From contig NZ_CANMPM010000004.1 in assembly GCF_947499845.1 (NCBI RefSeq), forward strand, positions 124,001-188,000: DNA of 64,000 nucleotides, written 5' to 3'. This DNA comes from an uncultured Pseudokineococcus sp. (GTDB lineage Bacteria; Actinomycetota; Actinomycetes; Actinomycetales; Quadrisphaeraceae). The position numbers and the translations under genes were made by a program. The notes below the pieces were generated by a model, which saw only the letters and a list, made by a program, of their open reading frames with translations, searched no databases and had not been told where the DNA came from. Each line of letters begins with the position of its first letter. The stretch's first letter is position 1. Positions 11,651 to 20,356 of the stretch are shown one piece after another.

Positions 11651-12778
11651 TCAGTCGCGGCTGATGCTCGCGTAGGCGGCGGCGAGCAGCTGGGGGTCGG
11701 GTCCCTCGAGGCGGGTCGGACGGGCGACGTCGTCGAGGACGACGAACCGCAGGAGGTCCCCGCGCGTCTTCTTGTCGCGGCCCATCGCCTGCAGCAGCTG
11801 GGGCCAGCGGTCGCCGCGGTAGGTCAGCGGCAGCCCGAGGGAGCCGAGGACCGAGCGGTGGCGCTCGACGACGGCCTCGTCGAGCCGCCCCGCCAGGGCG
11901 GCGAGCTCGGCGGCGAACACCATGCCGACGCTGACGGCGGCGCCGTGGCGCCAGGCGAAGCGCTCGACGAGCTCGATGGCGTGGCCCAGCGTGTGGCCGT
12001 AGTTGAGGACCTCGCGGTCGCCGAGGTCGCGCAGGTCGCGGCCCACGACGTCGGCCTTGACGGCGACCGCGCGCTCGACGAGCTCGCGCACCACGGTCGA
12101 GGACGGGTCCCGGACCGCCTGCGGGTCGGCCTCGATCCGCTCGAGGATCACGGGGTCGGCGATGAAGCCGGTCTTGACCACCTCGGCCATGCCGGCGAGC
12201 AGGTCGTGCACGGGCAGGCTCTCGAGGACGGCCAGGTCGCAGAGCACGCCCGCGGGCGGGTGGAAGGCGCCCACGAGGTTCTTGCCCTCGGCCGTGTTGA
12301 TGCCCGTCTTCCCGCCGACCGCGGCGTCGACCATCGCGAGCAGCGTCGTCGGCACGTGCACGACCTTGACGCCCCGCAGCCACGTGGCGGCGACGAAGCC
12401 CGCGAGGTCGGTGACGGTGCCCCCGCCGACGGCCACGACCGCGTCGGTGCGCGTGAAGGACGCCTGCCCGAGCACGCCCCAGCAGAAGGCGGCGACCTGC
12501 GCCGACTTCGCGTCCTCGTCGTCGGGCACCTCGGCGACGAGGGCCTCGTACCCGGCGGCCCGCAGGTCCTCCTGCACCGCCTCGCCGGTGGTGCGCAGGG
12601 CCCGCGGGTGCACGACGAGGACCTTGCGCACGCCGTCGCCGAGCAGGCCCGGCAGCTCGCCGAGGAGACCGCGGCCCACGAGCACGTCGTAGGGCCGCTC
12701 CCCCGCCACGGTGATGCGGGTGGTCGCCCGGACGGTCGGCTCGCCGGCGGACGCGGGCGCTGCGGTGTCCTCGCTCAC
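11651..12778 (-). CDS. aroB: 3-dehydroquinate synthase
   Basis: The 375-residue NAD- and zinc-dependent enzyme converts DAHP to 3-dehydroquinate, step 2 of the shikimate pathway. Motifs are [39 protein letters not shown], the zinc-site stretch [11 protein letters not shown] and [18 protein letters not shown]. The GTG at 12778 is supported by a TAGGGT -10 six bases upstream, consistent with a leaderless transcript. In most actinobacteria aroB is inside an aroC-aroK-aroB-aroQ operon; here it is alone on the minus strand, while aroQ and aroK are on the plus strand beyond a pseudogene, so the operon has been rearranged. Confidence 0.96.
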   Translation of the reverse strand: MSEDTAAPASAGEPTVRATTRITVAGERPYDVLVGRGLLGELPGLLGDGVRKVLVVHPRALRTTGEAVQEDLRAAGYEALVAEVPDDEDAKSAQVAAFCWGVLGQASFTRTDAVVAVGGGTVTDLAGFVAATWLRGVKVVHVPTTLLAMVDAAVGGKTGINTAEGKNLVGAFHPPAGVLCDLAVLESLPVHDLLAGMAEVVKTGFIADPVILERIEADPQAVRDPSSTVVRELVERAVAVKADVVGRDLRDLGDREVLNYGHTLGHAIELVERFAWRHGAAVSVGMVFAAELAALAGRLDEAVVERHRSVLGSLGLPLTYRGDRWPQLLQAMGRDKKTRGDLLRFVVLDDVARPTRLEGPDPQLLAAAYASISRD

Positions 12779-12784
12779 CGGGCG

Positions 12785-12790
12785 ACCCTA
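12785..12790 (-). promoter_or_regulatory. Candidate leaderless -10 of aroB
   Basis: TAGGGT on the minus strand ends exactly six bases before the aroB GTG. The same geometry recurs at rarA, the AAA ATPase, the F420-type oxidoreductase, alkB and the MBL gene. Confidence 0.5.
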
Positions 12791-12819
12791 GCCAGCCCCG
12801 CCTGGCCCACGGCGCCGTG

Positions 12820-13865
12820 GAGGAGGACGAAGCACGGCCTCGATCGGCTCGCGGCCCTCTGACCTGCGACGACGAGCCGTGATCGCAGCTTCGTCCTCCC
12901 CGTCGGCGGACCCGGTGGCTGTGGACGGCCGCTGCGGGTCCGGGCAGCGCCGGTCGACGCTGGCCGGGTGGACGACGTCGGCGCCCTGGCGGACGAGCTG
13001 GCGCGCCGCGGCGGCGTCGCGAGCCGCGCCGCCCTGCTCCGCTGCGCGAGCCGGGGGACGCTCGAGAGGGCGGCCGCCGGGGGCGAGGTCGTGCGGCTCG
13101 CACGCGGCGCGTGGGGCCTGGCGGGAGCGCCGCCCGCCGTGCTGGCGGCCGGTGCCGCACGCGGGGTCGCCTCGCACGCGAGCGCCGCCCAGCTCTGAAT
13201 GGTCGAGCCCCTCCACCGCCCGACCCGGTGCAGCGTGACCGTGCCGCGGCACGCCCACCGCCGGTGCCCACCGGGGACGCGCCTGCACTACGCCGACCTG
13301 CGCGCCGACGAGGTCGACGGTCCGGTGACGGCACCGCTGCGGACGGTCCTGGACTGCTCGCGCTCGCTGCCCTTCCCCGAGGCGCTCGGCGTGGCGGACG
13401 GCTTCCTGCGGCGCGGCCTCGTGGACGCCGCCGACCTCCGGGGCGCGGCCGCCGCTCTCCGCGGGGCCGGGCGCGCCCGGATCATCGCCGTGGCGGACGC
13501 CGCCGACGCTCGCAGCGACAACCCGTTCGAGTCGGCGCTGCGCGCCACCGCCCTGGCCGCCGGGGCAGGCTCCTTCGTCCCCCAGGTGCCAGTGGTCCTG
13601 CCGCGCCTCGGCCTCGTCCGCCCGGACCTCCTCGACGAGGAGCGTCGCATCGCGCTCGAGGCGGACAGCTTCGCCTGGCACGGCTCACGAGCCGCGCTCG
13701 CGCGCGACTGCGAGCGGTACGACGCCCTCGTCGTCGCCGGCTTCGCGGTGCTGCGCTTCTCCTGGGAGCAGGTCGTCGGACGCCCGGAGGAGGTCGCCGC
13801 CCTGATCCGCGCCCTGGTCGACCACGTCGACGCACGACGTCCTCCGCCGCAGAGGAGGACGAAGC
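12820..13865. repeat. 14-bp direct repeats flanking the DUF559 pseudogene
   Basis: GAGGAGGACGAAGC occurs at 12820-12833 and 13852-13865, and a reverse-complement copy (GCTTCGTCCTCC) lies at 12888-12899. In both direct copies the sequence CTGACCTGCG follows 39 bases after the repeat start. The second copy is the 3' end of the pseudogene (reading RRTK and then a stop); the first reads in the same frame as RRTK and then a stop, so it may be the remnant of a second copy of the gene. Confidence 0.5.
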
Positions 13866-13894
13866 CCCTCCGGGTGCGACCGACGCGCTCCTGA
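12968..13894 (+). pseudogene. AbiEi-like/DUF559 protein gene interrupted by an in-frame TGA
   Basis: Two open stretches in the same frame, 76 codons (12968-13195) and 231 codons (13199-13894), are separated only by TGA at 13196-13198. Read through, they form one 308-codon gene of a common actinobacterial family: an N-terminal winged-helix like the AbiEi antitoxin ([32 protein letters not shown]), a middle [21 protein letters not shown] and a C-terminal DUF559/Vsr-like nuclease fold ([22 protein letters not shown], then [20 protein letters not shown]). The break falls in the conserved SHASA segment. A TGG-to-TGA change or a sequencing error are the simplest explanations; reinitiation at the ATG right after the stop would yield only the nuclease part. 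The gene separates aroB from aroQ. Confidence 0.7.
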
Positions 13895-13998
13895 CCTGCG
13901 GTGGTTCCTGCGGCTCACGAGGTCTTCCTCCCCGGCGGCAGCCGCCGACGCCGTGGGAGCATCCCGGTGTCGTCCGACCCGACCCCGCGGAGGCCCTC

Positions 13999-14508
13999 GT
14001 GCGCGTGCTCGTCCTCAACGGCCCCAACCTGGGCCGGCTGGGCCTGCGCGAGCCCGCCGTCTACGGGTCGACGACCCACGCCGAGCTGGCGGAGGACCTG
14101 CGGGAGCTGGGCTCCTCCCTGGGGCTCGAGGTGGAGGTCCGGCAGACCGACGCCGAGCACGAGTTGCTCGGCTGGCTGCACGACGCGGCCGACGACGGCG
14201 TGCCGGTGGTGCTCAACCCGGCGGCGTGGAGCCACACCTCGGTGGCGCTGCGGGACGCCTGCGCGATGCTCACGGCGCCGCTCGTGGAGGTGCACCTGTC
14301 GAACATTCATGCGCGAGAGCCGTTCCGGCACCACAGCCACGTCAGCGCCGTCGCGACCGGCGTGGTGGCCGGGCTGGGCCCGGGCGGCTACCGGGCGGCG
14401 CTGCGCTGGCTCGCGGAGGCGACAGGCACGACGCCGCCTCCCGCTGCTGCTCCCGGCGCGGCAACAGCGCCCGGAGCCTCCCCCGACGGCCCCGCGGCGG
14501 ACGAGTGA
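13999..14508 (+). CDS. aroQ: 3-dehydroquinate dehydratase, type II
   Basis: The 169-residue enzyme dehydrates 3-dehydroquinate to 3-dehydroshikimate. Type II hallmarks are [19 protein letters not shown] (catalytic Arg and Tyr), [15 protein letters not shown] and [19 protein letters not shown]. The last 25 residues are an Ala/Pro/Gly-rich tail beyond the usual ~145. The GTG at 13999 is preceded by GGAGG at 13989-13993. Its stop overlaps the aroK start (GTGA), so the two shikimate genes are coupled. Their plus orientation is opposite to aroB and aroC on either side. Confidence 0.95.
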   Translation: MRVLVLNGPNLGRLGLREPAVYGSTTHAELAEDLRELGSSLGLEVEVRQTDAEHELLGWLHDAADDGVPVVLNPAAWSHTSVALRDACAMLTAPLVEVHLSNIHAREPFRHHSHVSAVATGVVAGLGPGGYRAALRWLAEATGTTPPPAAAPGAATAPGASPDGPAADE

Positions 14509-15020
14509 TCGTCCTCGTCGGCTTCCTCGGCGCGGGCAAGACCACTGTGGGCCGCCTGCTCGCCGAGCGGCTCGACCTGCCGTTCCGGGACGCGGACGAG
14601 GTGGTCGTCGAGCGGGCCGGCCGCACGGTCGCCGAGGTCTTCGCGACCGACGGCGAGGCGGCCTTCCGCGCCCTCGAGCACGAGGTGGTGACGGACCTCC
14701 TGCGCGGCGACGACGCCGTGGTCTCCCTGGGCGGCGGCGCGGTCGAGCACCCCGGCACCGCGGCGGCCCTGCGCGGGCTGCCGACCACGCGGCCGGGGGC
14801 GCACGTCGTGCACCTGGAGGTCTCGCTGGCCGAGGCCCGGTCGCGGGTCGGCGACGACCGCGGTCGCCCGATGCTCGCCCGCCCCGACCTCGACGCCGTG
14901 CACGCCCGCCGCCTGCCGGGCTTCGCCGACGTGGCGACCGCCGAGGTCGCGACCGCGGGCCGGACGCCGGCCGAGGTGGCCGACGCCGTGACCACGGCGC
15001 TGGCGACGACCTCGACGTAG
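14505..15020 (+). CDS. aroK: Shikimate kinase
   Basis: The 171-residue enzyme phosphorylates shikimate with ATP. The Walker A is [18 protein letters not shown], followed by the substrate-binding RDAD (the usual DxD), the GGGAVEHP loop and the lid/adenine region [19 protein letters not shown]. It begins directly with [12 protein letters not shown] at a GTG overlapping the aroQ stop; no upstream lead is possible. It ends 22 bp from the convergent membrane-protein gene. Confidence 0.95.
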   Translation: MIVLVGFLGAGKTTVGRLLAERLDLPFRDADEVVVERAGRTVAEVFATDGEAAFRALEHEVVTDLLRGDDAVVSLGGGAVEHPGTAAALRGLPTTRPGAHVVHLEVSLAEARSRVGDDRGRPMLARPDLDAVHARRLPGFADVATAEVATAGRTPAEVADAVTTALATTST

Positions 15021-15042
15021 GACGAGCCGCTCGTCGCCCCCG

Positions 15043-15507
15043 TCAGCCCGCGACGGACACGACGAGGGCCAGAGCACCGGCCGTGACGGACACGGCGGCC
15101 GCTCGCGGGCGCCAGCCACCGGGAGCGGTGGCCGCGGCCGCCCCCACCAGCGCCACGACGGCCAGGGGCCCGACCCCGGGGAGCCGCTGCAGACCAGTGG
15201 TGAGGAGGGCCGTCGCGGCGTCCGGCCCGGCGGCGACGAGGGCGGCGGCCGCGGCGAGCAGCGCACCGACGAGGACGAGCGCCGCGAGCGCGACCGCCCG
15301 GCGGCCGCGTCGTGACGCGAGGGGCTCCGCGGTCCGCGGAGCGGGGACGGCGCGACCGCGGCGCGGGAGCGACGGCGCTCCGACGGCGTCGGTCGAGGCC
15401 GTCGGCGTGGCGACCGCGCCGCGCGGGAGCGGCACGCGCGGGGCGTCGGCGGGAGCCTCCGGCTCGACGGGGAGGTCGGCCGGGCGGTGGGCGAGGCGGT
15501 CGGCCAC
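15043..15507 (-). CDS. Small membrane protein of unknown function with a sigma-28-like promoter
   Basis: I do not recognise this family. From a GTG at 15507 (GGGAG six bases upstream) it encodes 154 residues: a Pro/Ala/Arg-rich cytoplasmic-looking N-terminus (1-68) followed by three hydrophobic stretches (about 71-93, 111-128, 136-153) separated by short Gly/Pro turns. The open frame continues upstream across aroC, but that part is low-complexity read-through. A site CTCAAG-N15-GCCGAT lies 50-80 bp upstream (15559-15585), the same type as those ahead of pilB, pilT, pilA and pilM, so it is probably co-expressed with the pilus genes. Role at the cell envelope during motility or pilus use is inference; a spurious frame is possible. 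Confidence 0.5.
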   Translation of the reverse strand: MADRLAHRPADLPVEPEAPADAPRVPLPRGAVATPTASTDAVGAPSLPRRGRAVPAPRTAEPLASRRGRRAVALAALVLVGALLAAAAALVAAGPDAATALLTTGLQRLPGVGPLAVVALVGAAAATAPGGWRPRAAAVSVTAGALALVVSVAG

Positions 15508-15558
15508 GTGCGCTCCCGTCGGGCAGGGGCGCGCCGGCGGCGCGCCTCCGCGGCGGTC

Positions 15559-15585
15559 ATCGGCACGGCGGCCGTCGCCCTTGAG
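15559..15585 (-). promoter_or_regulatory. Sigma-28-like promoter upstream of the small membrane protein
   Basis: CTCAAG (15585-15580), 15 bases, then GCCGATGA (15564-15557) on the minus strand. The -10 half matches the GCCGAT core of FliA/WhiG-class promoters. It is about 50 bp ahead of the GTG at 15507. Confidence 0.55.
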
Positions 15586-15642
15586 CCCGGACGTCGCCCC
15601 GCCGCCCGGAGCCACCCGGCCTCCGGCGCTCGAGGTCAGCCC

Positions 15643-15750
15643 CGGTCGGACGCGGCAGTCCCGTTCGGACGCAGCCCCGCCGTCGGACGCACTCCCCGGC
15701 AGGACCCAGCCGACCCGCTGGGGCGCAGCCGTCGCGGTCGGACGCGGCAG
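15643..15750. repeat. CGGACGC-rich direct repeats between aroC and the membrane-protein gene
   Basis: CGGTCGGACGCGGCAG occurs at 15643-15658 and 15735-15750. Two further CGGACGC copies lie between. They resemble the CGTCCGG-rich repeats behind bldD read on the other strand. Confidence 0.45.
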
Positions 15751-15785
15751 CCCGGGCGAGGGAGCCCCGGTGCCGGGCCGTGCCC

Positions 15786-16994
15786 TCAGGCGGACGCGAC
15801 CTGCGAGCGGAGCTCCTCCGGCAGCGCGGCGAGGTAGGCCTCGACGTTGCGGCGGGTCTCGGCCACGGAGTCGCCGCCGAACTTCTCGACGAGCGCCTCG
15901 GCGAGCACGAGCGCCGTCATGGCCTCCGCGACGACGCCGGCGGCGGGGACGGCGCAGACGTCCGAGCGCTGGTGGTGCGCCCGCGCCGCCTCGCCCGTCG
16001 CGACGTCGACCGTCGAGAGGGCCCGCGGCACCGTGGCGATGGGCTTCATGGCGGCGCGGACGCGCAGCACCTCGCCGGTGCTCATGCCCCCCTCGGTGCC
16101 GCCGGCGCGACCCGTGGTGCGGCGCAGGCGCCCGTCGTCGCCCCGCTCGATCTCGTCGTGGGCGGCGGACCCGCGGCGGGCCGCGGTGCGGAAGCCGTCG
16201 CCGACCTCGACGCCCTTGATGGCCTGGATGCCCATGAGGGCGCCCGCGAGCCGCGAGTCGAGGCGGCGGTCCCAGTGCACGTGGCTGCCGAGGCCCGGCG
16301 GGACCCCGTAGGCGAGCACCTCGACGACGCCGCCGAGCGTGTCGCCGTCCTTGTGGGCGGCGTCGACCTCGGCGACCATCGCGGCCGAGCCGACCGGGTC
16401 GACGCTGCGCACCGGGTCGGCGTCCAGGGCGGCGACGTCGTCGGGTCCGGGCAGCGGGGCGTCGTCGGCCGAGCCGGCCGTGCCGATCGCCACGGTGTGG
16501 CTGACGAGCCGGACGCCGGCCGCCTGCTCGAGGAAGGCGGCGGCGACGGCGCCGAGCGCGACGCGCGCCGCGGTCTCGCGGGCGCTGGCGCGCTCGAGGA
16601 CGGGACGCGCCTCGTCGAAGCCGTACTTCTGCATGCCGACGAGGTCGGCGTGGCCGGGGCGGGGTCGGGTCAGCGGCGCCCCGCGCTTCTGGGCGGCGAG
16701 CACGTCCTCGTCGACGGGGTCGGCAGCCATGACCGTCTCCCACTTGGGCCACTCGGTGTTGGCCACCTGGATGGCGACGGGGCCGCCCTGGGTGAGGCCG
16801 TGCCGGACGCCGCCGAGGAGCGTCACGGCGTCGGCCTCGAAGCTCATGCGCGCGCCACGGCCGTAGCCGAGGCGGCGGCGGGCGAGCGCGCCCTGCACGT
16901 CCGCCGTCGTCACGGCGACGCCCGCGGGCATCCCCTCGAGGACGCCGACGAGCGCCGGACCGTGGGACTCCCCTGCCGTCAGCCACCTCAGCAC
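15786..16994 (-). CDS. aroC: Chorismate synthase
   Basis: The 402-residue FMNH2-dependent enzyme makes chorismate from EPSP. Signatures are [22 protein letters not shown] at the N-terminus, [15 protein letters not shown], the FMN-site stretch [32 protein letters not shown], and [18 protein letters not shown] near the end. The GTG start ([12 protein letters not shown]) at 16994 has GAGGAT about eight bases upstream; the open frame further upstream is GC-rich read-through. It lies directly downstream of the pilus locus terminator. The usual neighbours aroK and aroQ are now on the opposite strand. Confidence 0.97.
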   Translation of the reverse strand: MLRWLTAGESHGPALVGVLEGMPAGVAVTTADVQGALARRRLGYGRGARMSFEADAVTLLGGVRHGLTQGGPVAIQVANTEWPKWETVMAADPVDEDVLAAQKRGAPLTRPRPGHADLVGMQKYGFDEARPVLERASARETAARVALGAVAAAFLEQAAGVRLVSHTVAIGTAGSADDAPLPGPDDVAALDADPVRSVDPVGSAAMVAEVDAAHKDGDTLGGVVEVLAYGVPPGLGSHVHWDRRLDSRLAGALMGIQAIKGVEVGDGFRTAARRGSAAHDEIERGDDGRLRRTTGRAGGTEGGMSTGEVLRVRAAMKPIATVPRALSTVDVATGEAARAHHQRSDVCAVPAAGVVAEAMTALVLAEALVEKFGGDSVAETRRNVEAYLAALPEELRSQVASA

Positions 16995-17048
16995 CGGGCG
17001 ATCCTCGCACCGGCGCCGCGGGCCGGGCCCGGGGGTCCGCGGGCTGGG

Positions 17049-17071
17049 CGCCCCGGGCGGGGCCCGGGGCG
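17049..17071 (-). terminator. GC hairpin ending the pilM-N-O operon
   Basis: A perfect 10-bp stem, CGCCCCGGGC (17049-17058) with GCCCGGGGCG (17062-17071), three-base loop, 28 bp beyond the stop of the last pilus gene on the minus strand. Confidence 0.6.
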
Positions 17072-17098
17072 GCGACGACGGCCCTCGTGGGACGCGGG

Positions 17099-18706
17099 TC
17101 AGGGCAGCGTGACGGGCTCTCCCCGGACGAGCTGCAGGACGGTCGAGCCGGTGCTGAGGCCGACGCTGTCGACGGAGGCGCCCGCGTCGCCGGCCACCGT
17201 GCCGGGGCCCGTGAAGACGACGCCGGACGCGGGGGGCTCGACGCCGAGGGCGCTGCCCGCCTGCGCGGCGACCGTCGTGCCCTGCGTGCCGTCGACGACG
17301 GTGAAGACGTACCAGCCGCCCTCGCGCACGTCCGTCCACGTGACCTGCAGGCCGGCCGGGACGGTGACCGCCGGCGCGGTGACGGCCGGAGCGCTGGAGG
17401 AGCCGGAGGTGCCCGGGGCGGACGCGTCCGGGAGGGGCGTGACCGGCGTCGTGGTGACCGGCGCCGAGGCGCCGGGCGGGGTGGACGGCAGGCCCGTGGT
17501 CGGGTCCACGACCGCGCCGGTGGCCGTGCCGGCGACCGGGTCGACGGCGGGGGCGCCGGCGCCGGTGGCCGCGAAGGGGTCGCGGACGGCGGGCTCGTCG
17601 ACGAGGGCCTGGGCGCCCAGCGGAGCCTCGTCCGGGCCGGGGGCGGGGGCGGAGGGGTCGACCGCGGTACCGGCGGCCGGGTCGACGGCCCCGTCCGCGG
17701 CCGGGTCGGCGGCGGGGGTCCCCGCGACCGACGAGACCGGCAGGGCGCTCGGCTCGAGGGCGGGCGGCTCGCCGGGCAGCCCGCTGACGACGAGCGCCGC
17801 CGCCGCGACGGCGGCCGCGCCGGCGGCCGCCACGACGAGGGCGACCCGTCGCCGGCGCTGCGGCGCAGCGGGTGCGGCGGCGGCCGTCGCCCCCGCGGTC
17901 GGGGGCGGAACGCTCGCCGCCGTGGCGGTCGGCGCGGCGAGCGTCGACGCGACGGCGGTCGGGGTGGCGGCGGTCGACGCCGCAGCAGCCGGGACCACGG
18001 CCGTCGCGCTCGCGCCCACGGGCGCTCCGGTCGCGGCGGCCAGGGCCTGCGGGAGGACCGACGGCCGCGCGCCGGCGGCGCGTGCGGAGCTCGCGAGCGA
18101 CCCGGCCGACGTGTCCCCCGGGACGGTCGGCTCGTCGAGCGCCGCGGGGCGCAGAGCGGCACCGACGGCGCCGAGCGCCGTCGCGAGGCGGGCGTCGTGC
18201 CCGACCGGCGCCGAGGTGGGGGACGTCGTCGTGGCCGAGGCCGTGGTGGGGTGCGCCGCCGGTGCGGGGCCCGAGGAGGACGGCACGAGCGGCTCGCCCT
18301 GGCGGGGGGCGGGCAGGGGCCCGGACGCGGGCGCGAGGAGCGACGTCGGCAGGCCCCCGCCGGGCGCCGGCGACGGCGCGAGCACCGAGCGCGAGCGGTC
18401 GCCGGCGAGGGGCGTCCCACCGGCGGGACGGTCGGCCGGCGCGGCGGCGCGGTCCGGCGTCCCGGCGGAGCCCTCCCCCAGGCCCAGGCCCGCGAAGGGG
18501 TTCGCGCCCGGCGCGAGGAACGGCGGTCCTCCGGCCACCGGGCCGTCCGCAGCTCCGGGCGTCCGCGGCGCCGGGACGGCGTCGTCGGGCGACGACGCCA
18601 CCAGGGTCGGCGTCGTCGCCGGGGAGGACGGCGTCAGGGACGGCGACGGGAAGGACGGCCTCGTCGGGGACGGCGTGGTGGGCTCGTGGTCGTCCGCAGC
18701 GGTCAC
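17099..18706 (-). CDS. Unrecognised bitopic, Ala/Pro-rich protein at the end of the pilMNO operon
   Basis: The 535-residue protein has a long low-complexity Pro/Ala/Ser/Thr N-terminal region (about 1-240), a basic patch [14 protein letters not shown] leading into one membrane segment (about residues 260-285), a spacer with repeated DPAAGT/DPVAGTA-like units, and a compact C-terminal domain of roughly 100 residues ([22 protein letters not shown] region to EPVTLP). The GTG at 18706 overlaps the pilO stop (GTGA). It occupies the place where PilP sits in Gram-negative pilMNOP operons, but no PilP-like motif is visible and there is no secretin or outer membrane to bind. A wall-spanning or pilus-alignment partner of PilN/PilO is inference. 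The topology puts the small folded domain outside the cell. Confidence 0.7.
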   Translation of the reverse strand: MTAADDHEPTTPSPTRPSFPSPSLTPSSPATTPTLVASSPDDAVPAPRTPGAADGPVAGGPPFLAPGANPFAGLGLGEGSAGTPDRAAAPADRPAGGTPLAGDRSRSVLAPSPAPGGGLPTSLLAPASGPLPAPRQGEPLVPSSSGPAPAAHPTTASATTTSPTSAPVGHDARLATALGAVGAALRPAALDEPTVPGDTSAGSLASSARAAGARPSVLPQALAAATGAPVGASATAVVPAAAASTAATPTAVASTLAAPTATAASVPPPTAGATAAAAPAAPQRRRRVALVVAAAGAAAVAAAALVVSGLPGEPPALEPSALPVSSVAGTPAADPAADGAVDPAAGTAVDPSAPAPGPDEAPLGAQALVDEPAVRDPFAATGAGAPAVDPVAGTATGAVVDPTTGLPSTPPGASAPVTTTPVTPLPDASAPGTSGSSSAPAVTAPAVTVPAGLQVTWTDVREGGWYVFTVVDGTQGTTVAAQAGSALGVEPPASGVVFTGPGTVAGDAGASVDSVGLSTGSTVLQLVRGEPVTLP

Positions 18707-19551
18707 AGCGGGTCCTCCGTGGTGGGCGGCGCCGCGGCGCTCGCCGCGGAGGGGTCGGTGGCGCCGGCGGTCGCCGCGGGCGCGGGGGCAGGAGCCGGCT
18801 CGGGGCCCGCAGCGGTGCCCGTCCCCCCGTCGGCGGCGGTGGTCCCTGCGGCGGTGGTGCCCGCGGCGGCCAGGGCCACGAGCTGCTCCTCCTGGGGCGT
18901 GGTCGGCAGCACGAGGGCGTCCGCGGAGACGGACAGCTGCAGCGCGCCCTCCCCCTCGCCCGCGGTCAGGCTGACGCTGCGCACGAGCAGCGCGCGGGGC
19001 AGGTCGACCTGCACCAGCCGCAGCAGCTCCTGCAGCTGGGCGAAGGAGCCGGTGGCGGTGAGGGCCACGGGCACCACCTGGACGCCGCCCTGCGCGGTCT
19101 GGTCGGTCGGGGCGGGGCTCGTCGCTGCGGCCCCGTCGGCGGAGGCGTCCGCGGGGGCGTCCGTGGGCGCCTCGGTCGGCACGGCCGCCGCGGCGTCGGC
19201 GGAGGCGTCCGCCGGCTCGGTCGGCGTGACGCCGGTGAGCTCGGCCCCGGCGAGGTCGGACAGCTCGGTGACCTGTCGCAGCAGGGCGGGCAGCTGGGCG
19301 TCGGCCGGCACCTGCTCGCGCAGAGCGGCGACCTCGGCCCGCGTGGTCGGCACGTCGCCGAGCTGCTCCTCGAGGCGGCGCACCTGCGCCGTGAGGAGCT
19401 CGTTCTGACCGGCGGTCGAGGCGGTCTGCTCCCGCAGGTCCGCGGCGAGCTGCTGGCGCGGGCCCACGAGGAGCAGCCACGCCGCCGCCACGAGCACGAG
19501 GCCGAGGAGGGCGGCTCCGCCGATCCAGGCGGTGGTCCGGGTGAGACGCAT
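18703..19551 (-). CDS. pilO: Type IV pilus inner-membrane protein PilO-like
   Basis: The 282-residue protein has a single N-terminal membrane segment ([23 protein letters not shown], about residues 7-29), a coiled-coil-like stretch ([14 protein letters not shown] to EQLGDV, about 32-68), and a ferredoxin-like region with the PilO-type sequence [28 protein letters not shown], interrupted and followed by Ala/Pro/Asp/Thr low complexity. PilO pairs with PilN as the periplasm-side alignment complex. The ATG at 19551 lies one base after the pilN stop. Identification rests on topology, position and the PilO-like core. Confidence 0.8.
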   Translation of the reverse strand: MRLTRTTAWIGGAALLGLVLVAAAWLLLVGPRQQLAADLREQTASTAGQNELLTAQVRRLEEQLGDVPTTRAEVAALREQVPADAQLPALLRQVTELSDLAGAELTGVTPTEPADASADAAAAVPTEAPTDAPADASADGAAATSPAPTDQTAQGGVQVVPVALTATGSFAQLQELLRLVQVDLPRALLVRSVSLTAGEGEGALQLSVSADALVLPTTPQEEQLVALAAAGTTAAGTTAADGGTGTAAGPEPAPAPAPAATAGATDPSAASAAAPPTTEDPL

Positions 19552-19552
19552 C

Positions 19553-20356
19553 TCAGCCCACCCCCGCCGTGCTCGTGCCGTCGGCCACCGGCACCGCTGC
19601 GCCCGTGACCGCCGCGCCGTCGGCGCCCGTGGCGTCCTCCGCGTAGCGCCCGGACAGCGCCGCGGCGTCGAGGTCGGCGTGGGCCTGGACGGTCGTGCCG
19701 CCCTCGGCGCCCGCCGTCGTGCTGTCGGCCCACGGGCCCTGGACGCCGGGCGTCTCGCCGAGGACGTCGAGCAGGTCGGCCGTGTCGGGGACCGTCCTGC
19801 CCTCGAGCGAGAGCGTCACCCCGCCGACGGAGCCGACCGTCGAGGTCGCCGCCGGGTCGACCGGTGCGGCCGCGCCGTCGGCGAGCTGCATCGAGAGCGA
19901 CGTCAGGCGCATGCCGTCGGGCAGCTGGTTCGCGAGGTGGGCGGAGTAGCGGTACCAGAGCACGTCCTGGGCGAGGGCGGTGTCGCGCGCGGTGGTCAGC
20001 GTCGTGCGCTGGGCCTCGAGGAGGGGCACCTCGGCGAACTGGGCCTGCTCGGCCTGCAGCTGCGCCGTGCGCGCCTGCTCCCCGGCGAGCGCCTCCTCCG
20101 CGGAGGAGACGCGCGCGCCGGCCAGCACGGTGGCCGCCGCCGCACCCACGACGACGAGGCCGAGGGCGGCGGCGAGGCCGACCTGCAGGCGGCGGAACCG
20201 GTCCGCCTCGGCGACGGCGCGCGGCAGGAGGTCGACCGACGGCGCGCCCGTCAGCCGGACGACCTCGACGTCGCTGTCGTCCTGGCGCCGCTGGCCCGGG
20301 ACGGCGAAGGCCGGCGCGCCGGACCCGCTGCCGGCGAAGGGGCTCGCGAAGCTCAC
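19553..20356 (-). CDS. pilN: Type IV pilus assembly protein PilN-like
   Basis: The 267-residue protein starts with a cytoplasmic tail containing APSVDLLPRAVAEADRFRR (residues ~38-56), equivalent to the INLLP motif of PilN that docks into PilM. Then come one membrane segment (VGLAAALGLVVVGAAAATVLAG), a coiled-coil (SSAEEALAGEQARTAQLQAE) and a PilN-type fold (LWYRYSAHLANQLPDGMRLTSLSMQL). The GTG start overlaps the pilM stop (GTGA). About 60 C-terminal residues are Ala/Gly/Thr-rich and unconserved in look. Confidence 0.83.
   Translation of the reverse strand: MSFASPFAGSGSGAPAFAVPGQRRQDDSDVEVVRLTGAPSVDLLPRAVAEADRFRRLQVGLAAALGLVVVGAAAATVLAGARVSSAEEALAGEQARTAQLQAEQAQFAEVPLLEAQRTTLTTARDTALAQDVLWYRYSAHLANQLPDGMRLTSLSMQLADGAAAPVDPAATSTVGSVGGVTLSLEGRTVPDTADLLDVLGETPGVQGPWADSTTAGAEGGTTVQAHADLDAAALSGRYAEDATGADGAAVTGAAVPVADGTSTAGVG

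Noticed and set aside
11486-12862. 458-codon plus-strand frame opposite aroB
   Set aside because: It is a shadow of aroB. Only its last codons (RRTK to stop) are of interest, as a possible remnant repeated at the DUF559 gene end.
15508-18420. Very long upstream continuation of the small membrane-protein frame
   Set aside because: It runs through aroC and the pilus gene in a shadow frame; only the part after GTG 15507 has protein-like character.
17099-18706. PilP or secretin homologue
   Set aside because: No secretin-binding or beta-barrel pattern; one membrane span and low-complexity sequence instead, and the organism is Gram-positive.
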